DNA of 13,487 nucleotides. Source: Lentisphaeria bacterium UBA1776. Lineage in GTDB: Bacteria; Verrucomicrobiota; Lentisphaeria; Victivallales; Victivallaceae. Both the position numbers and the translations under genes were made by a program. The stretch is from the NCBI GenBank assembly GCA_002314605.1, contig DCGO01000102.1, forward strand, positions 2,568-16,054, read 5' to 3'. Below, piece after piece: positions 6,369-13,487 of this stretch. The stretch's first letter is position 1. Every line of letters begins with the position of its first letter. A model generated the notes under the pieces. The model was not told the origin of the DNA and did not search any database. It saw only the letters and a program-made list of their open reading frames with translations.

Positions 6369-7967
6369 TTACTTTACCTCCTGTTTTGCCGCATTGGCCA
6401 GATCGTACTGTTTTGCCTTCACCATCCCGAGGATGCAGGGGCGGCGGCAGATGATGACGGAGAGGTCATTGCTTGCCAGACGGGTCTTTACCAGGGCCGC
6501 AAATTTCTCCTGCTCGGCGGTGGTGTCAATGATATCCACATGATCCACGCCGATGGCCTTTACGACATCCTCGATCACGACTTTCGGCGCCGGGGTGTGA
6601 TCCAGTTTCCGGCCGGTTCCCGGGTTTTCCTGCAGCCCGGTCATGGCGGTGATGGAATTGTCCAGGATCAGCACCAGGTGCCCTGTGGCGGGCCGGTTAT
6701 AGACCATTTCCACGATGCCGTTGATGCCGGTGTGGAGGAACGTGCTGTCGCCGATGACGCTTACCACCCGCCTGGCTTCCCCCTCGGGCAGCGCGTGACG
6801 CAGTCCCAGACCCACCGTTACGGAGGCGCCCATGCAGACGCAGCAGTCCACCGCGCTGAAGGGAGGCATGACGCCCAAGGTGTAACAGCCGATATCTCCG
6901 GAAACAATGCAGTTGAGGTCCCGCAGCGTTTCGTATGTCTTGCGGTGGGGGCACCCGATGCAGAGTGCCGGCGGCTTTCCGGCGGGCGTCGCCGGTTCCG
7001 GCGCAAGATCGTTGGCCAGAAGCTTACGGATCCGGCTGACATTGAGTTCGCCGAAACGGAAGAGTTCCGCCTTGCCCTCCACCGGGATCCCGGCGGCGCG
7101 GCACGCTTCATAGACGATGGGGTCCCCTTCTTCCACCACCACGCAGCGTTTGACCGAAGCGGCAAACTTCCGGATGCGCTCCATGGGGAGGGGATAGGTG
7201 AGGCCGATCTGGAGAATGGAGGCTTCCGGCGCGGCATCCCGGGCATGCATGGCGGAAATGCCGTTGACAATGATACCCAGTTCCGGACTCTTGCGGAGTT
7301 CCCGGATGAATTCGCCTTTTTCATCATTGACCCGGGCGATGTCCGCCAGTCTCGCCCGGAGTTTCCTGTGGGCGATCCGGGCGAAGGCCGGGACCATGAC
7401 ATTGCTTTTGACATCTTTGGTATAGCTGACAACCGGGGCCGCTTCGGGCTCCGCCGGAAGCATGACGCACTTGGAGTGGCAGACCCGGGTGGTCATCCGG
7501 AGGAGCACCGGGGTACGGTATTCTTCGGAGAGCTCAAAGGCCCGCCGGGTGAAATCGTAGGCGTCCTGGGAATCCGCCGGTTCCAGCATGGGAACTCCGG
7601 CGGCGGCGGCGTAGCGCCGGTTATCCTGTTCATTCTGGCTGGAGGCCATGCCCGGATCATCGCAGCTTATGATCACCAGTCCTCCCGGGGGCCCGGAATA
7701 AGCGATGGTGAACAGCGGGTCCGCCGCCACATTCAATCCCACATGTTTCATGGTGACCATGGCGCGGCCGCGGGCAAGAGCCACGCCGATACCGACTTCC
7801 AGCGCCACTTTTTCATTGGGCGCCCATTCGGCGCTGCCGCCCAGAAGTGAAAAGTTTTCCAGGATTTCCGAGGACGGGGTCCCGGGATATCCCACGCCGC
7901 GGGTGACTCCGCAATCGTGCGCGGCACGGGCAATGGCCTCGTTGCCGCTGGCAAAGATTTTTTCCAT
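6369..7967 (-). CDS. iorA: Indolepyruvate ferredoxin oxidoreductase, alpha subunit, lacking the ferredoxin domain
   Basis: The product is 532 residues and is the thiamine-diphosphate catalytic subunit of arylpyruvate:acceptor oxidoreductase. YPGTPSSE (27-34) marks the N-terminal pyrimidine-binding domain. CIGCPHR (336-342), GDIGCYTLG (357-365), GDSTF (406-410) and LDNS (435-438) mark the TPP/Mg-binding domain. Known IorA proteins run to about 600-650 residues and end in a ferredoxin-like domain with two 4Fe-4S Cys motifs. This one stops soon after ICRRPC (506-511), exactly where that domain should begin, and no remnant follows because iorB starts one base later. Electron transfer must therefore use a separate protein or the remaining cysteines. 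The start at 7965-7967 has AAGGAAAGGG 7 nt upstream. It follows the 509-residue gene after 24 nt, so it is likely in the same transcript. Confidence 0.92.
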   Translation of the reverse strand: MEKIFASGNEAIARAAHDCGVTRGVGYPGTPSSEILENFSLLGGSAEWAPNEKVALEVGIGVALARGRAMVTMKHVGLNVAADPLFTIAYSGPPGGLVIISCDDPGMASSQNEQDNRRYAAAAGVPMLEPADSQDAYDFTRRAFELSEEYRTPVLLRMTTRVCHSKCVMLPAEPEAAPVVSYTKDVKSNVMVPAFARIAHRKLRARLADIARVNDEKGEFIRELRKSPELGIIVNGISAMHARDAAPEASILQIGLTYPLPMERIRKFAASVKRCVVVEEGDPIVYEACRAAGIPVEGKAELFRFGELNVSRIRKLLANDLAPEPATPAGKPPALCIGCPHRKTYETLRDLNCIVSGDIGCYTLGVMPPFSAVDCCVCMGASVTVGLGLRHALPEGEARRVVSVIGDSTFLHTGINGIVEMVYNRPATGHLVLILDNSITAMTGLQENPGTGRKLDHTPAPKVVIEDVVKAIGVDHVDIIDTTAEQEKFAALVKTRLASNDLSVIICRRPCILGMVKAKQYDLANAAKQEVK

Positions 7968-7991
7968 TTCTATACCCTTTCCTTTCTGAAA

Positions 7992-9521
7992 TTATGACTG
8001 CATTTTCGCGATCAGCGCGTCCTGGGTTTCCCCGAGGTCTGCGATTTTTTCCGACATATTGTCCGCTTCGCCGGCTTCCAGCTCGTGCCTGGGGGAATTG
8101 AGGAGCCGGAGGAGTTCATCCAGGTAAATGGAAATTTCCGCAAGTTTCCGCATTTCCGGAGCAGGAAGGGTCTCCGGGTGTTCCACCGAATTGAGAAATT
8201 CAATTTTGGTGTCCAGAAGTTCCAGGATCTGTCCCCGGAGTTCCGCTTTTTCCGAATCGTTTTCACGGTCGTAGTTGGCCGTATAGGTTTCCCAGCGGTC
8301 CTCCACCATATTGTGGAACACCGCCTCCTGGGCATCATCGGCAAACTCGAGTTTCCTGCCGCCGAAACAGCGGCGGAAAAATTCATCGTAATCCGGCGCC
8401 CGGAAACTGGCGCTGTCAAGGATGTAGCTGTCGATTTCCACCGGGGTCAGGAGGAGTCCGAGTTCCCGGAGAATCTTGGCAAAATCTTCCGTTTCGCCCC
8501 GGGAAATACGCACCTCTTCCGGCAGCCGGTCATGGTGATGGCCGCCGCAGCCGCATTCGTCATGATCCTCGTCCTCATCTGCTTCGGCCTCTTCCATTTC
8601 GGGGTCGAATGCATCATCGGCACAACAGGCGAGAACCGTATGGTCTTCCTGATAACGGATCTCGATGCGGTCCGTTTCCCGGATGAATTCATCCACGGAA
8701 CGCATGGCTTCCGGTCGCAGGAAGAGTTTCTCCCCGCCGAAGAGAAAGCCCCATGCCAGCTGTTCTGGAATGTCGAAATAGTGTTCAAAACGGCCGATGA
8801 CTTCCTCCAGCACATCGGCCATGGCGTCCGTCCATGCCCGGCCGGCCTCCGTGTCCCGCTTCTCCGCAGGAAGATGACGGACCGCGATCTCGCCGGAGGC
8901 GTAATCCCTGACCGTGCACAGGAGGGCATCTCCGGCCCGGAATCCGTTGCGCTCATAAAAATCCCGCATGTCAAAAACGGTGATGACGGCTTTGCCCGCC
9001 GGGGAAGGGGATTGCTGAAGTGCCATATTTGCCGGATTGTCTGCGGCCAGAAAATCGAAGAGCTGCTCGCTCCCCAGGAGGAGAAAGTAGTTGTAGATCA
9101 TATCCACCCGGGCGGTGAAATCCTGCAGGGGGAAGGGCTTGCCGGTCTCTTCGTCAAAGAGGACGGCTTCGGACGGGAAGATTGCGCTGGAGACCCAGCC
9201 CGCCGTCCGGTGTCCGGGGATGAGAATTCCCTGCTGGAGCTCAAATTCATCCGGAGTGATAAGAAAATTTTTACCGGTGAAGAATTCCGCCCGGCCGCAG
9301 ATATGGTCCTCGTCGGCGCAGAAGAGACTTTCATCGGCATCCAGCGTCCGCAGGACCCGGTTGATCATATCTTCGTCAGTCGCTTTGGCGCCGAGGCGGG
9401 TCAAAACATCGGAAACCGTAAAGTGCCCCCCGCCGCACATCCTTGCTGCGGCCGCAGCTTCCTCAATCTGTGCAGCCGTGACGGACGAGGTCCCGGAAAC
9501 ATCCGGTTTTTTTCTGCTCAT
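7992..9521 (-). CDS. Unrecognised 509-residue acidic protein in the truB operon
   Basis: I do not recognise this protein. Residues 15-65 look helical, like a small winged-helix domain (AAQIEEAAAAAR, FTVSDVLTRLG, MINRVLRTLDADE). Residues 70-135 hold an F.TPDEFELQQGILIPGHR stretch of beta character. Residues 178-215 (VITVFDMRDFYERNGFRAGDALLC) look like a compact beta domain. Residues 230-290 are mixed, and 302-330 form a very acidic segment ending in a Cys/His cluster. Residues 340-509 are mainly helical and acidic. There is no signal peptide or membrane segment, so it should be cytosolic. Its ATG overlaps the truB stop (ATGA at 9518-9521), so it is co-translated with truB, where many bacteria have ribF. 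The coupling suggests a link to translation or RNA processing, which is inference. The upstream SD is weak (GGGGTGA). It is clearly protein-like compared with the antisense reading frame. Confidence 0.8.
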   Translation of the reverse strand: MSRKKPDVSGTSSVTAAQIEEAAAAARMCGGGHFTVSDVLTRLGAKATDEDMINRVLRTLDADESLFCADEDHICGRAEFFTGKNFLITPDEFELQQGILIPGHRTAGWVSSAIFPSEAVLFDEETGKPFPLQDFTARVDMIYNYFLLLGSEQLFDFLAADNPANMALQQSPSPAGKAVITVFDMRDFYERNGFRAGDALLCTVRDYASGEIAVRHLPAEKRDTEAGRAWTDAMADVLEEVIGRFEHYFDIPEQLAWGFLFGGEKLFLRPEAMRSVDEFIRETDRIEIRYQEDHTVLACCADDAFDPEMEEAEADEDEDHDECGCGGHHHDRLPEEVRISRGETEDFAKILRELGLLLTPVEIDSYILDSASFRAPDYDEFFRRCFGGRKLEFADDAQEAVFHNMVEDRWETYTANYDRENDSEKAELRGQILELLDTKIEFLNSVEHPETLPAPEMRKLAEISIYLDELLRLLNSPRHELEAGEADNMSEKIADLGETQDALIAKMQS

Positions 9522-10276
9522 AAGTTCACCCCGGCAATTTGGGAAAGTTTTTCAAAAAGGAATTTCCGCAGCAGGACATCCAGATCCGCCTGCTCCATCG
9601 TTTTCAGCTGGTCCACGGTCACGGCGTCTTCGATGCGGAACATGCCGCTTTTCAGCCGGCGCAGAGCTTTCAGTGTCCCGAGGCACCCCAGTTCCCGTCC
9701 CAGATCGGAACAGAATGTCCGGACATAAGTGCCCTTGGAACAGTGCATCACAAAGTCACATTCCGGAAGTTCCAGCCGGGTGATGTCGAGTTTGTGGATC
9801 GTGATCTCCTTTGCCTCCCGCTCCACTTCGATCCCTTTTCTTGCCAGTTCGTAAAGTTTTTTGCCGCCCACTTTCACGGCGGACACCATGGGGGGAAGCT
9901 GCATCCGGGTGCCGGTGAATTCTGTGAATTTATCCCGGAGCATGGTTTCCGTGACAAGGTGCCAATCTCGCGTCTCCGTCACATTTCCCGTCAGGTCTCC
10001 CGAATCGGTTTCTTTGCCGAGGAGAAGTGTTGCCTCGTAGATTTTGTCCTCGCCGCTGAATTTCTGGCTCATGGCGGTGAATTTCCCCAGTACCAGCACC
10101 AGAAGTCCGGTGGCTGCCGGGTCCAGGGTGCCGCAGTGACCGACTTTCGGCACATTGAATCTGGAACGGACGAAATTCACCACGTCAAAACTGGTCCAGT
10201 CCGCCGGTTTGTCCACCAGCAGGACCCCATTGGAGGAAAAGACCGGCAGATGATGTTTTTTCGGATTGTATCTCAC
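9518..10276 (-). CDS. truB: tRNA pseudouridine(55) synthase
   Basis: The product is 252 residues and converts U55 of tRNA to pseudouridine. GHCGTLDPAATGLL (46-59) contains the catalytic Asp52. YEATLLLGKETDSGD (80-94), PPMVSAVKVGGKKLYELAR (128-146) and KGTYVR (181-186) are typical. The protein is short because it has no C-terminal PUA domain, a form known in many bacteria. It starts with GTG (10274-10276), which overlaps the stop of the DHH gene as GTGA, and its own stop overlaps the next start as ATGA. The upstream SD is weak, consistent with coupling. Confidence 0.96.
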   Translation of the reverse strand: MRYNPKKHHLPVFSSNGVLLVDKPADWTSFDVVNFVRSRFNVPKVGHCGTLDPAATGLLVLVLGKFTAMSQKFSGEDKIYEATLLLGKETDSGDLTGNVTETRDWHLVTETMLRDKFTEFTGTRMQLPPMVSAVKVGGKKLYELARKGIEVEREAKEITIHKLDITRLELPECDFVMHCSKGTYVRTFCSDLGRELGCLGTLKALRRLKSGMFRIEDAVTVDQLKTMEQADLDVLLRKFLFEKLSQIAGVNL

Positions 10277-11262
10277 AGGAGCTTCCCCACTTCCTCGCGG
10301 AGCATTGCCGCCGCACTGTTCAGATCGCTGGTTTTCAGGGTGACTCCGGCCGCCATTTCGTGGCCGCCGCCCCCCAGTTTACGGGCCAGCGGTCCTACCG
10401 GACAGGCCGGATCCTTGCTCCGGAGAGAGACTTTGACCTGTCCCCCCGCGAGGTACAGCAGAACCGCGATTTTCACACCGCTCAATTCCCGCAGAAGTTC
10501 GATCAGCATTTCTCCGTCCCGCATGCTGAATCCGTATTTGCGGAAAAATTCGTCCGGCAGTGCCGCCCAGGCATAACGACCGTCGAAATCCACTTTGCTG
10601 TAATTCTGCACCATGTCCGCTTCAAAGAGCTGCTGGTTCCGGGATTTGCTGAAATAAACCGCCTGAATGACCTGATCGTGATCCGCATTGTTTTCCAGAA
10701 GCGATGCCACGAGCCGGTGGGTGTCCGGCGAGGTATTGCTGAAGCGGAAGGCTCCTGTGTCCGTCATGATCCCGAGGTAGAAAAAGGTAGCCGCCTGAGG
10801 CGTCATTTTCCATCCGATGAGCGCCGCGATCCGGACCAGAATGGCGGAGGTCGCCGCCGCATCCGGAACCACGCAGCTCCACTCCGCCTGAACATTGTTG
10901 TCGCCGTGATGGTCGATATTGAGAATGCTGATGTCCTGTGGAGGATAGTCGGTCCCTGATCCCATGGCCACCCGGTCATTCCGGGCGCAGTCCAGCACGA
11001 TCAGCGCATCATATTGCGTCAGACCGCCGGCAGGAAATTCTGTCAGAAAATCCGCATTGCGGACAAGGGGCAGATATTTTTCCGGCAGCGGGTCCGGGAG
11101 AAGCACCTGCGCCCGGCGGAGATTGCCGCGCATCAGAGCTCCCAGTCCCAGCGCGGCCCCCAGCGCATCACCGTCTGGCCGGACATGGGTCACAATAAGG
11201 ACATTGTCCAGCTGCCGCAGTACGTCGGACGCATAAACGGTATCCATTTTTCGGTTAAGCAT
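10273..11262 (-). CDS. nrnA: DHH/DHHA1 phosphoesterase, NrnA-like (oligoribonuclease / pAp phosphatase)
   Basis: The product is 329 residues. The DHH domain shows THVRPDGDALG (25-35, metal-binding His and Asps), VLDCA (89-93), IDHHGDN (116-122) and MTDTGAFRF (166-174). The C-terminal DHHA1 domain has GGGGHEMAAG (297-306). Members degrade short RNAs (nano-RNA) or 3'-phosphoadenosine 5'-phosphate, and some are c-di-AMP linked phosphodiesterases; which applies here cannot be told. Its place between rbfA and truB is the common order. The start at 11260-11262 has GGGAG about 8 nt upstream inside the end of rbfA, 5 nt after that gene's stop. A second in-frame ATG five codons later is possible. The symbol is by family similarity. 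Confidence 0.92.
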   Translation of the reverse strand: MLNRKMDTVYASDVLRQLDNVLIVTHVRPDGDALGAALGLGALMRGNLRRAQVLLPDPLPEKYLPLVRNADFLTEFPAGGLTQYDALIVLDCARNDRVAMGSGTDYPPQDISILNIDHHGDNNVQAEWSCVVPDAAATSAILVRIAALIGWKMTPQAATFFYLGIMTDTGAFRFSNTSPDTHRLVASLLENNADHDQVIQAVYFSKSRNQQLFEADMVQNYSKVDFDGRYAWAALPDEFFRKYGFSMRDGEMLIELLRELSGVKIAVLLYLAGGQVKVSLRSKDPACPVGPLARKLGGGGHEMAAGVTLKTSDLNSAAAMLREEVGKLL

Positions 11263-11267
11263 GAGAC

Positions 11268-11678
11268 TTACTCCCGGTTTTCGCCGGAGGGCTCCCGGTG
11301 TGCTTCCTGTTCCCGCAGAAGTTCCAGCACCCGGTCGCCTGCCGCCTGACGGTCATCCAGGTCGAATACCAGTACCGGCGTATGTTTGAACCCGAGGTTT
11401 TTTGCCAGCTTGTGCTGCCAGTCCGGCCGCATTTTATTGAGGTGGTGCATGGCTGTTTCCCGGGCGGGAACTCCGCCTCCGAAAACGCTTACACTGACGG
11501 CTGCATTGCGCAGATCAATGCTGCACCGGACCTCGGTCACGGACACCAGGACACCGGAGAGCTCCGGCACCGGATCCCGCTCCAGCAAGCCCGCCAGCTC
11601 ACGCTTGACCAGCTCATTGACCCGAGGCATCCGGTCAATTTTGCCGCTCCGCTCCGGAAGTGTTGAATCCCGCCGCAT
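11268..11678 (-). CDS. rbfA: 30S ribosome-binding factor A
   Basis: The product is 136 residues and takes part in maturation of the 16S rRNA 5' end and 30S assembly. The family pattern is visible: DRMPRVNELVKRELAGLLER (helix with conserved Arg and Glu), VSVTEVRCSIDLRNAAVSVSV (central strands), LNKMRPDWQHKLAKNLGFKHTPVLVFDLDD (residues about 80-109). It starts at ATG 11676-11678 with a TGATG overlap to the infB stop. The internal Met17 is a possible alternative, because family members often begin near this point. Its position after infB supports the call. Confidence 0.93.
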   Translation of the reverse strand: MRRDSTLPERSGKIDRMPRVNELVKRELAGLLERDPVPELSGVLVSVTEVRCSIDLRNAAVSVSVFGGGVPARETAMHHLNKMRPDWQHKLAKNLGFKHTPVLVFDLDDRQAAGDRVLELLREQEAHREPSGENRE

Positions 11679-13487
11679 CAGAGAGTTGCCTTTTTGAGTT
11701 CGATTTCAAAGAATTCGACTTCATCTCCGGGTTCGAAATCGGCGAAATTGTCCAGCCGGATCCCGCATTCCAGACCTGCTTTGACTTCCTTGACATCATC
11801 TTTGAAGTGTTTGAGGCTCACCACCGCTCCTGTGTAAATGAGTTCCCCGTTCCGCAGGACCCGTGCCTTGGCATTGTTCTTCGCCACGCCGGATTCCACC
11901 CGGCAGCCGATGACCTTGAAGCCCTTGGAAAGCTCGAAGATCTGGAGGATTCTCGCTTTCCCGAGGTTGGTTTCCCGTTTTTCCGGTTCCAGTTTGCCGG
12001 CCAGAGCATCGGTGATGTCCTCGAGGAGTTCGTAAATGACACTGTACAGCCGGATCTCCACGCCTTCCCGTTTGGCCAGATCGTTCACTCCGGGGTTGAC
12101 CCGGACGTGGAAGCCCACGATGATGGCTTTGGAAGCCGCAGCCAGCATGACGTCGTTTTCCGTAATGGCTCCGACGGCATTCATGAGAACTTCGGATTTG
12201 ACACGGTCCCGGGGCAGTTTGGCCAGGGACTGTTCAATGGCTTCGCCGGAACCGCGGACATCGGATTTGATGACCAGATTCAGCGTCTCCAGCTCGTCGC
12301 TGGAGAGCTTGCTGAAGAGATCATCCGCCGTCAGCATCGCCGGAGCCTTGGAAGCCATGGCTGTGCGTTTTTCGGCAATGCGCTGTTCTGCTTCCTGCCG
12401 TGCCTGCTTTTCCGAAGGCATCACCACCAGCTGGTCACCGGCTTCCGGTACGCCGGAAAGGCCCACGACTTTCACCGGAACGCTGGGGCCGGCGGACTTG
12501 AGGCGCTCGCCCTTGTCGCTCAACAGGGAACGGACCTTGCCGTAGCAGTCGCCGCAGAGAGCGATGTCGCCCACCCGGAGTGTCCCGTCCCGGACCAGAA
12601 CGCTGGCTGTGGGGCCGAGACCCTGTTCCATCTGGGCCTCCAGAACCACCGCTTCGGGGGATTTTCTGGGATTGGCCTTGAGTTCCATCATTTCCGCTTC
12701 CAGGAGGATCCGGTCCAGGAGATCATTCAGCCCCTGACCGGTCTTGGCGGAGACCCGGACTGCGGCAACGGTGCCGCCCCAGTCTTCGCTTGGAATATTG
12801 TTCTGCTGCATCTGACGCAGGATCTTATCCGGATCCGCATCGGGCAGGTCGATCTTGTTCATGGCCACAATTACGGTGACTTTGGCGGCCAGTGCGTGGT
12901 TGAGGGCCTCGATGGTCTGCTCCTTGAATCCTTCGCTGGCGGCCACCACCAGCACGGCAATATCCGTCACGTTGGCGCCGCGGGCCCGCATGCTGGTGAA
13001 AGCGGCATGTCCTGGGGTGTCGATGAAGGTGATCATCTTGCCCTGATAACGGATGGTGGATGCGCCGATGTGCTGGGTAATGCGTCCGGCTTCCTTGTCC
13101 ACCACATGGGTATGCCGGACCGCGTCCTGCAGCGAGGTTTTGCCGTGGTCCACATGGCCCATAAAGGTCACCACGGGGGGACGCTCCACCAGAACTTCCG
13201 GCGCAGGAGTCTCCTTGGGTTTCATCTGGACCGGTGTTGCCGGAACAGGAACCGGCGGCTTGGCCGGCGCGGGACCGGTTTCGATCTCAAAACCGAACTT
13301 TGCACAGATTTTCCTGGCATTGGGCTCGCTGACCTGCTGATTGATGCCGGCAAGTTCTCCGAACTGCATCAATGCGGTAATGACTTCGTTGGGTTTCTTT
13401 CCGAGGGCCTCCGCAAGAGTCCGCACAATGATCGGAAATTCCAGCCGGACTTTTTGGAACGCTGCCGCCGGAGCGGGCACGGGCTTT
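11678..13487 (-). CDS. infB: Translation initiation factor IF-2 (5' end outside the window)
   Basis: About 602 residues of the C-terminal part are present; the frame stays open to the window edge, so the true start lies beyond it. Counting from the GTG codon at 13478-13480, an IF2_N domain spans about 13-66. A Pro/Ala-rich linker follows (67-100), then the G domain with GHVDHGKT (G1, 108-115), GRITQHIGAS (G2), DTPGH (G3, 154-158), NKID (G4, 208-211) and SAK (G5, 244-246). Domains II to IV reach a normal end. G1 is followed by SLQD where SLLD is usual. The protein is a GTPase that places initiator tRNA on the 30S subunit. The leading PAPAAA and upstream Lys/Pro codons suggest a low-complexity N-terminal region. 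It is the first gene seen in the operon; nusA usually precedes it but is not in view. Confidence 0.98.
   Translation of the reverse strand, partial: KPVPAPAAAFQKVRLEFPIIVRTLAEALGKKPNEVITALMQFGELAGINQQVSEPNARKICAKFGFEIETGPAPAKPPVPVPATPVQMKPKETPAPEVLVERPPVVTFMGHVDHGKTSLQDAVRHTHVVDKEAGRITQHIGASTIRYQGKMITFIDTPGHAAFTSMRARGANVTDIAVLVVAASEGFKEQTIEALNHALAAKVTVIVAMNKIDLPDADPDKILRQMQQNNIPSEDWGGTVAAVRVSAKTGQGLNDLLDRILLEAEMMELKANPRKSPEAVVLEAQMEQGLGPTASVLVRDGTLRVGDIALCGDCYGKVRSLLSDKGERLKSAGPSVPVKVVGLSGVPEAGDQLVVMPSEKQARQEAEQRIAEKRTAMASKAPAMLTADDLFSKLSSDELETLNLVIKSDVRGSGEAIEQSLAKLPRDRVKSEVLMNAVGAITENDVMLAAASKAIIVGFHVRVNPGVNDLAKREGVEIRLYSVIYELLEDITDALAGKLEPEKRETNLGKARILQIFELSKGFKVIGCRVESGVAKNNAKARVLRNGELIYTGAVVSLKHFKDDVKEVKAGLECGIRLDNFADFEPGDEVEFFEIELKKATL

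Noticed and set aside
6831..6845. The DCCVCMG cysteines of IorA as a substitute iron-sulfur cluster
   Set aside because: One of these cysteines matches the normal family pattern before MGAS, and the spacing does not form a ferredoxin-type motif; two extra cysteines alone are not enough evidence.
6348..7850. Plus-strand open frame of 500 codons
   Set aside because: It is antisense to iorA, whose identity is secure from many motifs; the translation is rich in Gly, His, Arg and Asp without any family signal.
8085..9728. Plus-strand open frame of 547 codons across the unknown gene and truB
   Set aside because: It is antisense to the coupled minus-strand gene, crosses into the truB coding region, and has the composition of a GC-driven shadow with no domain pattern.

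Overview
The window is a compact bacterial chromosome segment with no gene-free stretch longer than about 140 bases. It carries twelve protein-coding genes and no RNA genes, CRISPR arrays or insertion sequences that I can see. The infB-rbfA-DHH-truB order, Shine-Dalgarno sites, signal peptides and sigma70-like promoters are bacterial. Moderate-to-high GC, archaeal-type IorAB in an anaerobe-like setting and a large protein I do not recognise would fit a PVC-group anaerobe (for example Lentisphaerota/Victivallales). That placement is inference and cannot be proven from this sequence alone.

Layout. 36-989 (minus): exported protein with an HELLH zinc-metalloprotease-like motif. 1130-2143 (plus): lipoprotein-type nucleoside hydrolase, divergent from the first gene. 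2118-2636 (minus): hypoxanthine phosphoribosyltransferase (hpt), convergent with the hydrolase and overlapping its end by 26 bp. 2749-4855 (plus): argD-argF, a tight two-gene arginine operon closed by a strong bidirectional terminator at 4874-4913. 4930-13487 (minus): a long co-directional array that reads, in transcription order, infB (5' end outside the window), rbfA, a DHH/DHHA1 phosphoesterase (nrnA-like), truB, an unrecognised 509-residue protein, iorA, iorB and a family 2 glycosyltransferase.

How the genes work together. infB, rbfA, the DHH phosphoesterase and truB form the widely conserved translation/RNA-processing operon. In this window, overlapping stop/start codons or a 5-nt gap join them. 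The unknown 509-residue gene overlaps the truB stop and so should be co-translated with it. iorAB, for arylpyruvate oxidation to aryl-acyl-CoA, follow after 24 nt. IorA ends before the usual C-terminal ferredoxin domain and IorB is also short. The nucleoside hydrolase (outside the cytoplasm) and Hpt (inside) are two steps of purine salvage. ArgD and ArgF are consecutive-pathway enzymes of ornithine/citrulline synthesis.

Most of the window is ordinary housekeeping sequence. The observations most worth following are the unrecognised 509-residue protein with its acidic Cys/His segment, the ferredoxin-less IorA, a terminator for the hydrolase mRNA placed antisense inside hpt, and the back-to-back hpt/argD promoters.
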